Shown here: positions 1 to 14,184 of the stretch, piece by piece | Layout of the letters: each line of letters opens with the position of its first letter | Numbering within the stretch: the stretch's first letter is position 1 | The notes under the pieces: model-generated | Database searches by the model: none | What the model saw: only the letters and a program-made list of their open reading frames with translations | What the model was told of the DNA's origin: nothing | From: Deltaproteobacteria bacterium Ga0077550 | GTDB lineage: Bacteria > Myxococcota_A > Polyangia > Nannocystales > Nannocystaceae | Assembly (NCBI GenBank): GCA_001464385.1 | Contig: LNFB01000191.1 | Coordinates: 1-64,000, forward strand | Direction of reading: 5' to 3' | Length of the DNA: 64,000 nucleotides | Program-made: the position numbers and the translations under genes

Positions 1-537
1 ATGCTCGGCATCATCGAGGATGGCTTCGCGTCGTCGCGCGCCTTGGCGGCGATTCTCATGGGCATGCTCGATGGCGTCGCGGTGCTGCGCGTCGATCACA
101 TGGCGGACGGGGTGCGGCACGCGTTCGCGTTGCGGCTCGAGCCCGATTGCGTGCCGCCCGATGCGGGGGTCGTGCTCGCCAGCTTCGGGACGTTCGTCAC
201 GCCGGAGGTCGAGGCCGCGCGGGTCGAGCTGGTGCTGTTGCCCGACCAGCGGCTGGGGCTGCGCAAGGGGCCGGGGATGGCGGACATGACACCGGGGCCG
301 GTGGTCGCCGAGATCGCGAGCCCGCCCGCCGGCGAATGGACGACGATCGTGTGGGAGGTCGAGCTCGACAGCGCGACGATCTCGATGTCGATTGGGGATG
401 GGACGCAGAGCGATTCGGGGATGGCCGTCGCCCTGGGCACGCTCGGCGACGGACGACGCTCGGGCATCGGCTTGGCGTCGCCGGCAGCGACGACCTGCAC
501 GGCGAGCTTCGACGACGTGCTGTTCGAGGCGAAGTAG
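1..537 (+). CDS. C-terminal part of a lectin-like (LamG/ConA-fold-like) protein
   Basis: This reading frame is open from the first base of the window and stops at 535-537, so the gene very probably starts upstream. The ATG at position 1 is not followed by a signal peptide or any credible N-terminus. The visible 178 residues alternate short beta-strand-like stretches with Asp/Gly turns and end in a typical jelly-roll closing strand (ASFDDVLFEAK). This resembles the concanavalin A-like/LamG sandwich found at the ends of many secreted myxobacterial proteins. The fold assignment rests on pattern only. Role unknown; a carbohydrate- or surface-binding domain is the most natural guess. Confidence 0.5.
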   Translation: MLGIIEDGFASSRALAAILMGMLDGVAVLRVDHMADGVRHAFALRLEPDCVPPDAGVVLASFGTFVTPEVEAARVELVLLPDQRLGLRKGPGMADMTPGPVVAEIASPPAGEWTTIVWEVELDSATISMSIGDGTQSDSGMAVALGTLGDGRRSGIGLASPAATTCTASFDDVLFEAK

Positions 538-574
538 TTTCCCCGGCGCGGGCCGCGTGGTAGGCCATTCGTCG

Positions 575-2650
575 ATGGCGCGAGTGAACCGAACCCCGAC
601 GACGAGAGCTCCGTCCGTGCGCGTCGTGGCGTGCATCCTGGCCATGGCGAGCGTCTCGGCGTGTCGCAAGGATGACCCGACGCCGAGCTCGACCGCGGCG
701 GATCCGGGCGACCCGAAGGCGCCCGACGCGGTGCCCGATCCCGTGGTCGTCGCGCCGCGCTTCGATCGCATCGTGCCGCGCGACATGCCGGCGCTCGCGG
801 TGCGCGACGGGCTCGTCGAGGGCGCGATGATCCACGCGGGCGTGCGGCTGTCCGCGGCGGTGCCGTGGCTGCGGAGCATCCCCCTGCCCAGCGATGTCGC
901 CCGCGACCTCGCGCAGTTCTCCGAGGCGTCGGGGATCGACTGGCGCGCGGAGGATCTCGAGCGCCGCTTCGCGCTCACCGACGGCGCCGTGGTGACGATG
1001 AGCCTGCTGCGCCCGCTCGACGACGGGCTCGCCGAGCTGCGGGACGAGCTGGCGCGCGGCGGATCGGCCCTCGATGGCATGGCCGCGGCGATGCGCGAGG
1101 ACTCGACCGGTCCCAAGCCATTCGACGCCGCGGTGCCCGCGATCATGCCCGGCGATCCGCTGGCGCCGTCCGAGCCCGTGCCCCCGCCCGTCGCCGCCGC
1201 GGATCTCGAGCGCGGCCGCGCGCTGCTCGAGCGCGCCAGCGGCCTCGGCCTGCACTCGCGCTTCGCGGTGCCCGTCACCGACCCGCGCCCGATCGTCGAT
1301 CACCTGCGCGCGCGCGTGCCGGGCTCGTCGACCACGCGCTGGCTGGACGTCTGCTCCGCGGCCGGCGGCGCGCTGTGCTTCGGCGACGACGACGTGGTCG
1401 CCGTGGTCCGCGGCACCGAGCGCGCGGTCACCCTCGACGTGCTCCTGTTCGTGACCGACGGCGACGCGGTCACGCCGACGCGGAAGAAGGCGGTGCTCGA
1501 CGCGGTCGGCACGGCGACCGCGAGCACCGATCACGACCTGCGCGGCGACGCGGCCGCGGAGATCGACGCGGCGATGATCGTCCGCTTCGCCGGGCTCGAC
1601 GCCGTGCGCCGCTCGATCTCCGCGGTGGCGTACGACACCGAGCGCGCCGACAGCATCCGCCGCCTCGTCGACGGCGCCGCCGCGCTGCAGGAGCTCACCC
1701 GCGCGCCGCAGCTGTTCCGCGGGGCTCGCCTCGCGGCGGCGGTCGACGGCGAGGATCTGCACATGGAGCTGCGGTGGTTGCTGGTGTCCGGCCAGGCCGA
1801 CGCGGTGGCCACCGCGTTCGCGGGCCCCAGCCCAGGAATCGCTGCGCCCGTCCCCACCCTCGCGGCGCTGTGCGACGGCAGCCTGTTCTGCTTCCGCACC
1901 GCCGGGCTCCCGCGGCCCTCGACGCTGGCCGAGCGCCTCGGCGTCGGGCCGTGGAGCCGCGGGCCGGACGCGGCCGAGCGCGAGACGGGTCGCTCCGAGG
2001 ACGCCTTCTACCTCCACGTGCTCGCGGCGAGCTGGCCGAACTTCCTCGGTTCGATCGCGCGGCTGCCGAGCGTCGAGCTCGGGTCGGGGCCCGAGGCCGC
2101 GATCGCCCGCAACGTCGTCGACATGATCGGCCGCGTCGAGGGCACCGGCGGCAGCCTCCGCAGCGCGAGCATGTCGGGGTACCGCATGAGCGGCGACTAC
2201 GTCGTGTACGCGCGCACCACCGCCGCGGACACCGGCGTGCCCAAGGCGATGCTCTCGCTCGCGGGCCAGAGCATGGGCGACGTCACGCTGCCGGGTGGCG
2301 CCGGGGTGGCGAGCGCCTTCACGATCCCCGAGGACGAGCTGCCGGCGACGTTGATGGCCCGCACGGATCCGCCGGCGGCCGGGTCCACCGCGGCGACGAG
2401 CGGCTGGCTCGCGCTGGTCGACGGTCCCGATCGCATGGCGTGGCTGCTCGGGCTGCCGAGCGAGGCGCACGCGGGGCCGGGGGTGTACGTCGAGATCCCG
2501 GATCTCGGCCGGTTGGTCGCGGTCGTGCCGGATCTGGCGCGCGAGCTCGCGGCGATGATGGGCTTCCTCGAGCGACGGTCGCTGCGGCTGGGCGCGGAGA
2601 TCGACGATGGTGAGGTGCTGGTGCGGGGGGCGTTGCTGCGGGGGAAGTGA
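575..2650 (+). CDS. Large lipoprotein of unknown function
   Basis: A 691-residue protein with an N-terminal signal ending in a lipobox (SVSAC at about residue 28), followed by a charged, Pro-rich stretch. It is therefore likely anchored to the outer or inner membrane. ATG 575 was chosen because it gives a basic n-region and a hydrophobic stretch before the Cys; the in-frame GTG at 617 would also work. The rest is a long globular region rich in Ala, Asp and Arg with many hydrophobic beta-like segments, and I recognise no family. It lies 37 bp after the lectin-like gene and could be cotranscribed with it. It converges on the next gene with only 7 bp between stops, leaving no room for a separate terminator. 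Confidence 0.75.
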   Translation: MARVNRTPTTRAPSVRVVACILAMASVSACRKDDPTPSSTAADPGDPKAPDAVPDPVVVAPRFDRIVPRDMPALAVRDGLVEGAMIHAGVRLSAAVPWLRSIPLPSDVARDLAQFSEASGIDWRAEDLERRFALTDGAVVTMSLLRPLDDGLAELRDELARGGSALDGMAAAMREDSTGPKPFDAAVPAIMPGDPLAPSEPVPPPVAAADLERGRALLERASGLGLHSRFAVPVTDPRPIVDHLRARVPGSSTTRWLDVCSAAGGALCFGDDDVVAVVRGTERAVTLDVLLFVTDGDAVTPTRKKAVLDAVGTATASTDHDLRGDAAAEIDAAMIVRFAGLDAVRRSISAVAYDTERADSIRRLVDGAAALQELTRAPQLFRGARLAAAVDGEDLHMELRWLLVSGQADAVATAFAGPSPGIAAPVPTLAALCDGSLFCFRTAGLPRPSTLAERLGVGPWSRGPDAAERETGRSEDAFYLHVLAASWPNFLGSIARLPSVELGSGPEAAIARNVVDMIGRVEGTGGSLRSASMSGYRMSGDYVVYARTTAADTGVPKAMLSLAGQSMGDVTLPGGAGVASAFTIPEDELPATLMARTDPPAAGSTAATSGWLALVDGPDRMAWLLGLPSEAHAGPGVYVEIPDLGRLVAVVPDLARELAAMMGFLERRSLRLGAEIDDGEVLVRGALLRGK

Positions 2651-2657
2651 GGCGCCC

Positions 2658-5129
2658 TCACCCCGCGAACGTCAGCTTCCGCGCCGCGGCCTTGCACCGC
2701 GCGCACGCATCCGCCCACGCCCGCCGGTTGTCGAACCCATACCGCTTCCCGTCGTGCACGATCGTCCAGCGGTACTCCGACAGCGCACAGAACAGGATCT
2801 CGTACACGTTCTTGATGTGGTCGTCGTGGACGTAGAAGCCGCCCTCGACCGATCGATCGGGGTCGATGGTCACCGCGCCGCGCTCGGCCATGGTGCGGTT
2901 GACCATCCAGCGGCCGTCGATCTTCGCCTTGCTGGCGACGTCCGGCAGCTCGCTCCACAGGAAGTCCGGCCACTGCTCGCCGCGCTTGCCGGGCACGGGG
3001 CAGTAGGCGACCGGCTCGCCCTCGGCGTCGCGGCGGACCATGTAGCGCAGCACGGCCGCGCCGAAGCGAGCGGTGAGATCGATGCGCCACAGCTGCACGC
3101 GCGCGGCCTGGTTGTCCCGCTCGAGCGCGACCTGCAGCCGCGTGACCATGCCGTTCCACACCGGGGCCTCGGCGTCGGTGTCGGCGCAGATCGGTCGCCC
3201 GGCTCGGAGCGCCGCGTCGAGCAGCGCCTGGTACATCGCGGGGTCGTCGCGCCGCGCCTCGCGGGCCAGCCCGCACGTGCGTCGCCGCGACAGCGCGGTG
3301 CGGCGGACGTCGGCCGACACGCGCACCGTCCAACGACGGCCGTCCCGCTCGGCCCACTCGTCGCGCCGCACGAGCGCGGGGCCCTTCGGGTCGTAGAAGA
3401 TGCGGGTGATGCGGCGCTCGGCCGCGTCGACGACCGTCGAGCCCAGGGGGAACCAACCGTCGGTGGGCCCGCGCGCGCCGGGCCGCAGGTCGAGGGCGAT
3501 CCGTCGGGTGCGCACGGTGAGGTTGCCGCGGCCGTCGAGCTCGGCGAACTCGGCGTCGGCCTCGAGCACCCCGCCGGTGACGTCGATCTGCACGCGGTCG
3601 TCGTCGATCGTCCGCACGTGCCTCGGGTTGGCGACGAAGTCGACGGCGCGGACGTCGGGCAGCCACCGCGAGAACACCGCCTCGAGGTCGGCCTTCTCGC
3701 CGTCGGCGAAGGTCAACTTGCGCACGCGCAGCGCCGTGGGGCCGCCCTCGTCGGGCCAGCGGACCGACCGCCTGCCCTTCGCCGGCGCGAAGACCAGCAC
3801 GTCGGGCCGCGCGTCGTTGCGCGCGCCTCCGAACGAGCTCTCGCCCGCGTCGCCCTCGTCGGTGCCGTCGATGGACTCGTACTCCGAGCCGAGCTCGATG
3901 ACGCTGGCGGCCAGCTCCAACAACAGCGTCCGGTCGAAGACCTGCGTGCGACCGGTGTCGCTGCGGAACTCGCTGACGCGCGGCCCGTCGTCGAGCACCA
4001 GGCCGATGCACTCCATCACCGCCTTCACGTCGCAGTGTCCGGCCCACGCGACCCAGTCGAGGGTGCCGCCTGCTACCACGCCGTCGTCGTTCCAGTCGAG
4101 CGGGATGCCGGACCGCAGGCGCTTGTCGCCGGGCGCCCGCAGGAAGGTGAGATCCTCGAGGTCGAGCGCGGCGCTGCGCACGATTCCGTCGTCGACCCGC
4201 ACGGCGCGACCATCCGCGAGGCGCAGGTCGCCGTCCCCGTCGCGGTGGATCCACGCGCCGGCCTCGGGGTGCGTCGCGGCGGGATCGATGCGCAGCAGCT
4301 CGTACTGCGGATCGGCCACGTCCGACTCCGAATCCACCGACACGATCTGTCGCGTCTCGCGATCGATGAGCAGCCCGCCGACGGTGGTCTCGATGTCGCG
4401 CTCGTCGATGATCGACGCGAACGCGTACTTCGAGCGCATGATCGCGTCGAGATGGGCCTGGGCCTGCTCGCGCTGGCGACGGACCGATTCCTGCGACGCG
4501 GCCGACAGGCACGCCATCGCCCGCGTGCCGTCGACCGGCAGCGCCGCGAGGATCGCCTCGAGGTAGTGCACGAACGGCGCGTCCTTGCCGTAGCTGTGGT
4601 AGGTGCCCGAGTCGACGTCGTCGAACGCGGTCGCGCCGAGGAAGCTCGCGTCCTCGAGCTCGCGGAGGACGCGGAGCCCCGCGACGCGACCCGCGAACCG
4701 ACCGCGCGCGACCCAGCGGGCGAAGGCCTTGCGCACGGCGGCGAAGTACGCCGCGTGTCGCTGGCCGCGGATGCTGTTGCGCCAGAAGTGCTCGCCGCCC
4801 GCCGGCGCCTGGCCGCGGGGCAGATCCGCGGCAGCGAGCACCCGGGCGTTCGCCTCGCGGTGCGCCGACACGGCCGCGCGCAGCGACGCGGGATCGGTGG
4901 GCGTCGGCTCGGGATCGAAGCGGAACACCGGCGGCGCGGGGTCCTTCGCGGCGGGCATCCGCGCGACCAGCCGCGGGTGGGCGCGATCGCCCTCACCGAC
5001 GAACAGCACCAGCTCGGTGCGGCCGCCGACCCGCAACGGCCGCGTGCGGACCTCCTTGATCCGCGTCGCCTCCGTCGACGCCAGCGCGCGGACGAACGCG
5101 CGGTAGGCCGCGTCGTCGCGGACCTTCAT
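2658..5129 (-). CDS. Unknown 823-residue protein, coupled to the LPMO-like gene
   Basis: No signal peptide or membrane segment is visible, so the protein is probably cytoplasmic. The ATG at 5129 was chosen because it overlaps the stop of the upstream gene in an ATGA arrangement, which usually means translational coupling; the longer in-frame start at 5177 would run into the upstream gene. The N-terminal third is helical and charged. Around residue 360 a segment DWVAWAGHCDVKAVMECIGL has a Trp-rich lead into a Cys, loosely like the active-site Cys region of transglutaminase/elicitor-type proteins, and a conserved-looking Asp/Asn-rich turn precedes it. That likeness is weak. Late Cys residues (CARCK near the end) could bind metal. 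I do not recognise the family with confidence. Confidence 0.7.
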   Translation of the reverse strand: MKVRDDAAYRAFVRALASTEATRIKEVRTRPLRVGGRTELVLFVGEGDRAHPRLVARMPAAKDPAPPVFRFDPEPTPTDPASLRAAVSAHREANARVLAAADLPRGQAPAGGEHFWRNSIRGQRHAAYFAAVRKAFARWVARGRFAGRVAGLRVLRELEDASFLGATAFDDVDSGTYHSYGKDAPFVHYLEAILAALPVDGTRAMACLSAASQESVRRQREQAQAHLDAIMRSKYAFASIIDERDIETTVGGLLIDRETRQIVSVDSESDVADPQYELLRIDPAATHPEAGAWIHRDGDGDLRLADGRAVRVDDGIVRSAALDLEDLTFLRAPGDKRLRSGIPLDWNDDGVVAGGTLDWVAWAGHCDVKAVMECIGLVLDDGPRVSEFRSDTGRTQVFDRTLLLELAASVIELGSEYESIDGTDEGDAGESSFGGARNDARPDVLVFAPAKGRRSVRWPDEGGPTALRVRKLTFADGEKADLEAVFSRWLPDVRAVDFVANPRHVRTIDDDRVQIDVTGGVLEADAEFAELDGRGNLTVRTRRIALDLRPGARGPTDGWFPLGSTVVDAAERRITRIFYDPKGPALVRRDEWAERDGRRWTVRVSADVRRTALSRRRTCGLAREARRDDPAMYQALLDAALRAGRPICADTDAEAPVWNGMVTRLQVALERDNQAARVQLWRIDLTARFGAAVLRYMVRRDAEGEPVAYCPVPGKRGEQWPDFLWSELPDVASKAKIDGRWMVNRTMAERGAVTIDPDRSVEGGFYVHDDHIKNVYEILFCALSEYRWTIVHDGKRYGFDNRRAWADACARCKAAARKLTFAG

Positions 5130-5932
5130 CGCCGCCGCCGCCGCGTGACCGCGCCGAGGGCCAGGAGCGCCAGCCACCCCGAGCCGCGGGCGTCGGTGCG
5201 GCAGCCGCAGCCGCCCGCGTCGTCGTCGTCGGCAGGGCTCGTCCCCGACGACGACGCGTCGGTGTCGGGCGCCGTCGTGCCGCCGCTGGCCGACGCGGTG
5301 GCCGACGCGCTCGCCCCCGAGGCGCTGGCGTCCGAGGCGGTCGCGTCGGTCGGATCGGGCACCTCACCCGACGACGAGCCGCCGCCGTCGGTGGATTCCG
5401 CCCCGCCCGTGTCGTCGACGCCCCCGGAGGTGCTCGCCCCCGCGGGCCCGATCACGATGTCGGCGCATTGATAGTACAGCGAGCCCTCGGAGAAGCTCGC
5501 GCTGTACATCACCTGCATCAGCTGCAGCGTGCACGGGTTGCAATCCATGTCCGGCAGCGTGAGCTCGGCCTCGTGGAACTCGACGCCGGGCTCGTCCACG
5601 ATCTCGTCGAGCAGCACGGTCGGCGAGTTGTAGAAGTCCTCGAAGCCCGTCGGGTTGACGAACGCCTCGTCGCCGGCGGCGCTGAGCGAGATCCGGAAGT
5701 GCGAGTCGTGATCGATGAACTCGTCCCACGTGACGGTGATCGTGTCGCCGGCGACGAGCATCGTCGGAGGGTTGACCCCAGCAGGGTTGCCCGGTGCGCC
5801 GCAGGGGTAGTCCTTCTGCATGTCCTGGCCGTAGCGCGCCGCAGGGGACGTCAGGCTGATGTGCGCCGCGGCGGCCCCCGAGGACGACGCGACCGCGAGA
5901 CCGACGACGAGCGCAGGCAGGGTTCGATGCAT
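5126..5932 (-). CDS. SCE4755-family LPMO-like secreted protein with MYXO-CTERM tail
   Basis: A 268-residue exported protein. Start 5932 gives a clean Sec signal (residues 1-23) cleaved after Ala-Ala-Ala, so the mature chain would begin with His24. An N-terminal His is the hallmark of lytic polysaccharide monooxygenases, whose copper is held by a histidine brace. A second His lies in DHDSHF (His75/His78), and YY residues near 165 could fill the axial position. The pattern matches the SCE4755 family of polysaccharide-monooxygenase-like proteins. A Ser/Asp/Ala/Thr linker follows, then a MYXO-CTERM tail (GGCGC, one hydrophobic helix, five Arg) that in this group is thought to give surface anchoring after processing. 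Catalytic activity is inferred, not shown. Its stop overlaps the start of the downstream 823-aa gene. Confidence 0.85.
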   Translation of the reverse strand: MHRTLPALVVGLAVASSSGAAAAHISLTSPAARYGQDMQKDYPCGAPGNPAGVNPPTMLVAGDTITVTWDEFIDHDSHFRISLSAAGDEAFVNPTGFEDFYNSPTVLLDEIVDEPGVEFHEAELTLPDMDCNPCTLQLMQVMYSASFSEGSLYYQCADIVIGPAGASTSGGVDDTGGAESTDGGGSSSGEVPDPTDATASDASASGASASATASASGGTTAPDTDASSSGTSPADDDDAGGCGCRTDARGSGWLALLALGAVTRRRRR

Positions 5933-5970
5933 CACATCGACGAGCCTATCGCATCTGCGCGGCGGGAGGA

Positions 5971-8829
<2,859 letters not shown>

Positions 8830-8894
8830 CACGATGGCGCGACCCGAGAGCATACGGTGGATCGGGGCACCAGCACCGCGGTAGTGTCCGGCCG

Positions 8895-11357
8895 ATGCGT
8901 CGACACCCCTGGACGTCGTTGGTTCCGCCCGTCGGCATCGCACCGTCGCGGGGGCTCGCAGTGTCGCGCGCAGGGGGACTCGTCGCGTGGGCCCTCGTCG
9001 CGTGCGGACCCGTCGCATGCGGCGGTGACGGGGCCCGTGCCCTCGAGGAGGGCAGCAGCGACGACGGCGACGTGATGACGACGATCCCGGTGACGGGCGA
9101 CGGAACCTCGCCGGGCACCGACGATCCGACGACGCCCGCGGACTCCTCCAGCGACCCCAGCGATGCGAGCGCGTCCGACGACGCGAGCACCGGCGATCCC
9201 ACCGGCGGCACCGAGGTCGACGCGTGCCCGACGGAGTTCACCTACGCCGATGACCCCGGCACCTCGGCGGTGCGGATCGCCGGCGAGTGGCAGGGCTTCG
9301 ACCTCCCGACCGCGGCCGCCCTGGCGCAGGACGGCGCCACGTGGCGCGGCACGATCGACCTGCCGCCGGGCCTGCACGCGTACAAGGTCGTGGTCGACGA
9401 CGCCGGCGGGACCCAGTGGCTCCTCGACCCGGCGCAGGGGCGACGCAAGTACGTCGACGAGATCGAGAACTCGGCGGTGCTCGTGCCCGACTGCAACCTG
9501 CCGCGCCTCGTCGTCGAGGACCACGGCGTCGAGCGCCCCGCCGCGGGCGACGCCGAGTTCACCGCGACGCTGCGCTACGTCGACGGCGCCCCGGGCGACG
9601 GCGCCGACGCGACGGCGTTCACCGCGGTCCTGCGACGCGACGGCGACGAACGAGCGCTGCTCGAGGACGAGCTCGTCATCGACGCGACCACCGGAGACGC
9701 GACCCTCGTCGTGGCCGGGCTCGACGACGGCAAGTACACGATCGTCGTCACGGCCGTGGACGCCGGCGGCCGCAGCGGGCTGCCGCTGCGCCTGCCGTTC
9801 TGGGTCGAGGCCGAGGCCTTCGACTGGCGCGACGCGATCATCTACATGGTGATGACCGATCGCTTCCGCAACGGCGACGGCGCCAACGATCCCCCGCCCA
9901 CGCCCAACGCGGATCCGCGCGGCGACTTCCTCGGCGGCGATCTGCAGGGCGTCCGCGACGCGATCGAGGACGGCACGCTCGACGCCCTGGGCGTCCGCGC
10001 GATCTGGCTGTCGCCGGTGCACGAGAACCCCGTCGGCGCGTACCTGGCCGGGGACGGGGTCCACCAGGTGACCGGCTACCACGGCTACTGGCCGGTGGCC
10101 GGACGCACGGTCGACCCGCGCATCGGCGGCGAGGCAGCGCTGCGCGAGCTGGTCGCGGCCGCCCACGCCCACGGCATCCGGGTCTTGCAGGATTTCGTCG
10201 TGAACCATGTGCACGAGGACCACGAGTACGTGGCCGAGCACCCCGATTGGTTCCGTACCGGTTGCGTGTGCGGGACCAACGGCTGCGATTGGACCGCAAA
10301 CGCGCTCGAATGTACGTTCACCGAGTACCTCCCCGACATCGATCACCGCGTGCCGGAGGCCAACGCCGCGGTGGTCGACGACGCGGTGTGGTGGCTCGAC
10401 ACGTACGACCTCGACGGCCTGCGGGTCGACGCCGTCAAGCACGTCGAGGAGGCCGCGATCCGCAACCTCGCCGCGGCGGTGCGCGAGGGCTTCGAGGCCG
10501 CGGGCACGCGCTACTTCTTGATGGGCGAGACGGCGATGGGCTGGAGCGACTGCCCCGACCCGTGCAACGACGAGAACTACGGCACGATCGCGCGCTACGT
10601 CGGGCCCCACGGGCTCGACGGCCAGTTCGACTTCGTGCTCTACCACGGCGTCTCGTACCGGGTGTTCGCCTACGGTGACAACGGCATGCTCCACGCCGAC
10701 TACTGGTTCGGCCACGGCCAGACCAAGTGGCCCGAGGGCGCCGTGATGACGCCGTACATCGGGAGCCACGACACCTCGCGCTTCGCGACGATGGCGGACT
10801 ACCGCGGCCAGGACGGCGCGCACCCCCGATCGATCGCGTCGAACCAGTGGACCGACATCGCGGTCGCGCCCGGCGACGGCGAGCCGTACCGACGGACGCG
10901 CATCGCCTTCGCGTGGCTGCTCGGCCTGCCCGGCGCGCCGCTGCTGTACTACGGCGACGAGTACGGGCAGTGGGGCGGCGCCGATCCGAACAACCGGCTG
11001 ATGTGGCGGGACGAGGGCGAGCTCGGCGGCGACGAGGCCGACACCCTGGACTTCGTGCGCGCCCTCGGCCAGGCGCGGCGCGACGTCCCGGCGCTGCGGC
11101 GCGGCGAGTACCTGTCGCTCGGCGCCACCGAGGACACGCTGGCGTTCGCGCGCTTGGTGGGCCCCGGCGACGTCGCCATCGTCGCGCTCACGCGCGCGGT
11201 CACCAACCAGCAGATCGACGTCGACGTCGTGCAGCTCGGGCTCGCGCCCGGCACCATGCTCGACGACGTCCTCGGCGGCGCGGGGGCGACGGTCGACGGT
11301 GGCGGGGACGTCACCATCGCGATCCCGGCATCGGGCGCGGTGATCCTGACGCCCTGA
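8895..11357 (+). CDS. Alpha-amylase family (GH13) lipoprotein
   Basis: An 820-residue exported lipoprotein: a hydrophobic signal with a lipobox (LVAC or PVAC, about residues 34-40), then a Ser/Thr/Asp linker to about 110. An N-terminal beta domain (about 115-200) resembles a CBM48/early-set glucan-binding module. The GH13 barrel starts near residue 310 (DAIIYMVMTDRFRNGD). Conserved regions are visible: GLRVDAVKH with the nucleophile Asp, MGETAMG with the acid/base Glu, and IGSHDTSR with the third catalytic Asp. It should hydrolyse alpha-1,4-glucans outside the cytoplasm. Extra Cys pairs in the middle (CVCGTNGC) may form disulfides. It is transcribed divergently from one kinase-TPR gene and convergently towards its paralogue. 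Confidence 0.93.
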   Translation: MRRHPWTSLVPPVGIAPSRGLAVSRAGGLVAWALVACGPVACGGDGARALEEGSSDDGDVMTTIPVTGDGTSPGTDDPTTPADSSSDPSDASASDDASTGDPTGGTEVDACPTEFTYADDPGTSAVRIAGEWQGFDLPTAAALAQDGATWRGTIDLPPGLHAYKVVVDDAGGTQWLLDPAQGRRKYVDEIENSAVLVPDCNLPRLVVEDHGVERPAAGDAEFTATLRYVDGAPGDGADATAFTAVLRRDGDERALLEDELVIDATTGDATLVVAGLDDGKYTIVVTAVDAGGRSGLPLRLPFWVEAEAFDWRDAIIYMVMTDRFRNGDGANDPPPTPNADPRGDFLGGDLQGVRDAIEDGTLDALGVRAIWLSPVHENPVGAYLAGDGVHQVTGYHGYWPVAGRTVDPRIGGEAALRELVAAAHAHGIRVLQDFVVNHVHEDHEYVAEHPDWFRTGCVCGTNGCDWTANALECTFTEYLPDIDHRVPEANAAVVDDAVWWLDTYDLDGLRVDAVKHVEEAAIRNLAAAVREGFEAAGTRYFLMGETAMGWSDCPDPCNDENYGTIARYVGPHGLDGQFDFVLYHGVSYRVFAYGDNGMLHADYWFGHGQTKWPEGAVMTPYIGSHDTSRFATMADYRGQDGAHPRSIASNQWTDIAVAPGDGEPYRRTRIAFAWLLGLPGAPLLYYGDEYGQWGGADPNNRLMWRDEGELGGDEADTLDFVRALGQARRDVPALRRGEYLSLGATEDTLAFARLVGPGDVAIVALTRAVTNQQIDVDVVQLGLAPGTMLDDVLGGAGATVDGGGDVTIAIPASGAVILTP

Positions 11358-11413
11358 CTTGCTGAGGCCCTGAGTTCCTGACGCCCCGAGTTCCTGACGC
11401 CCTGAGCCGCGGA
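11350..11413. repeat. Four tandem copies of an imperfect 16-bp repeat
   Basis: Units start at 11350, 11366, 11382 and 11398, each close to CGCCCTGAGTTCCTGA. The first unit contains the stop codon of the amylase gene and the last reaches within 10 bp of the end of the convergent kinase gene. The 16-bp period is not a multiple of three, so the array is not a coding repeat. It looks like replication slippage at a convergent gene junction. No good terminator hairpin is formed by the unit itself. Confidence 0.8.
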
Positions 11414-11422
11414 CGCGCCGCG

Positions 11423-14143
<2,721 letters not shown>

Positions 14144-14184
14144 GCGGGCGGCATCGTACCTCGTCGTCGCGGCGACCCACGGCG

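Noticed and set aside
197-2470. Long open frame on the minus strand opposite the large lipoprotein gene
   Set aside because: Arg/Ala/Gly-rich composition with no domains, a shadow of the GC-rich coding strand; the opposite frame has a proper lipoprotein signal.
2607-5471. Long plus-strand open frame over the 823-aa gene and LPMO-like gene
   Set aside because: Composition (many Arg, Gly, His) and the lack of motifs mark it as antisense shadow; the minus-strand genes have recognisable motifs and an ATGA overlap.
11350-11413. CRISPR-like repeats
   Set aside because: Units are adjacent without unique spacers and only 16 bp long; simple tandem repeats.
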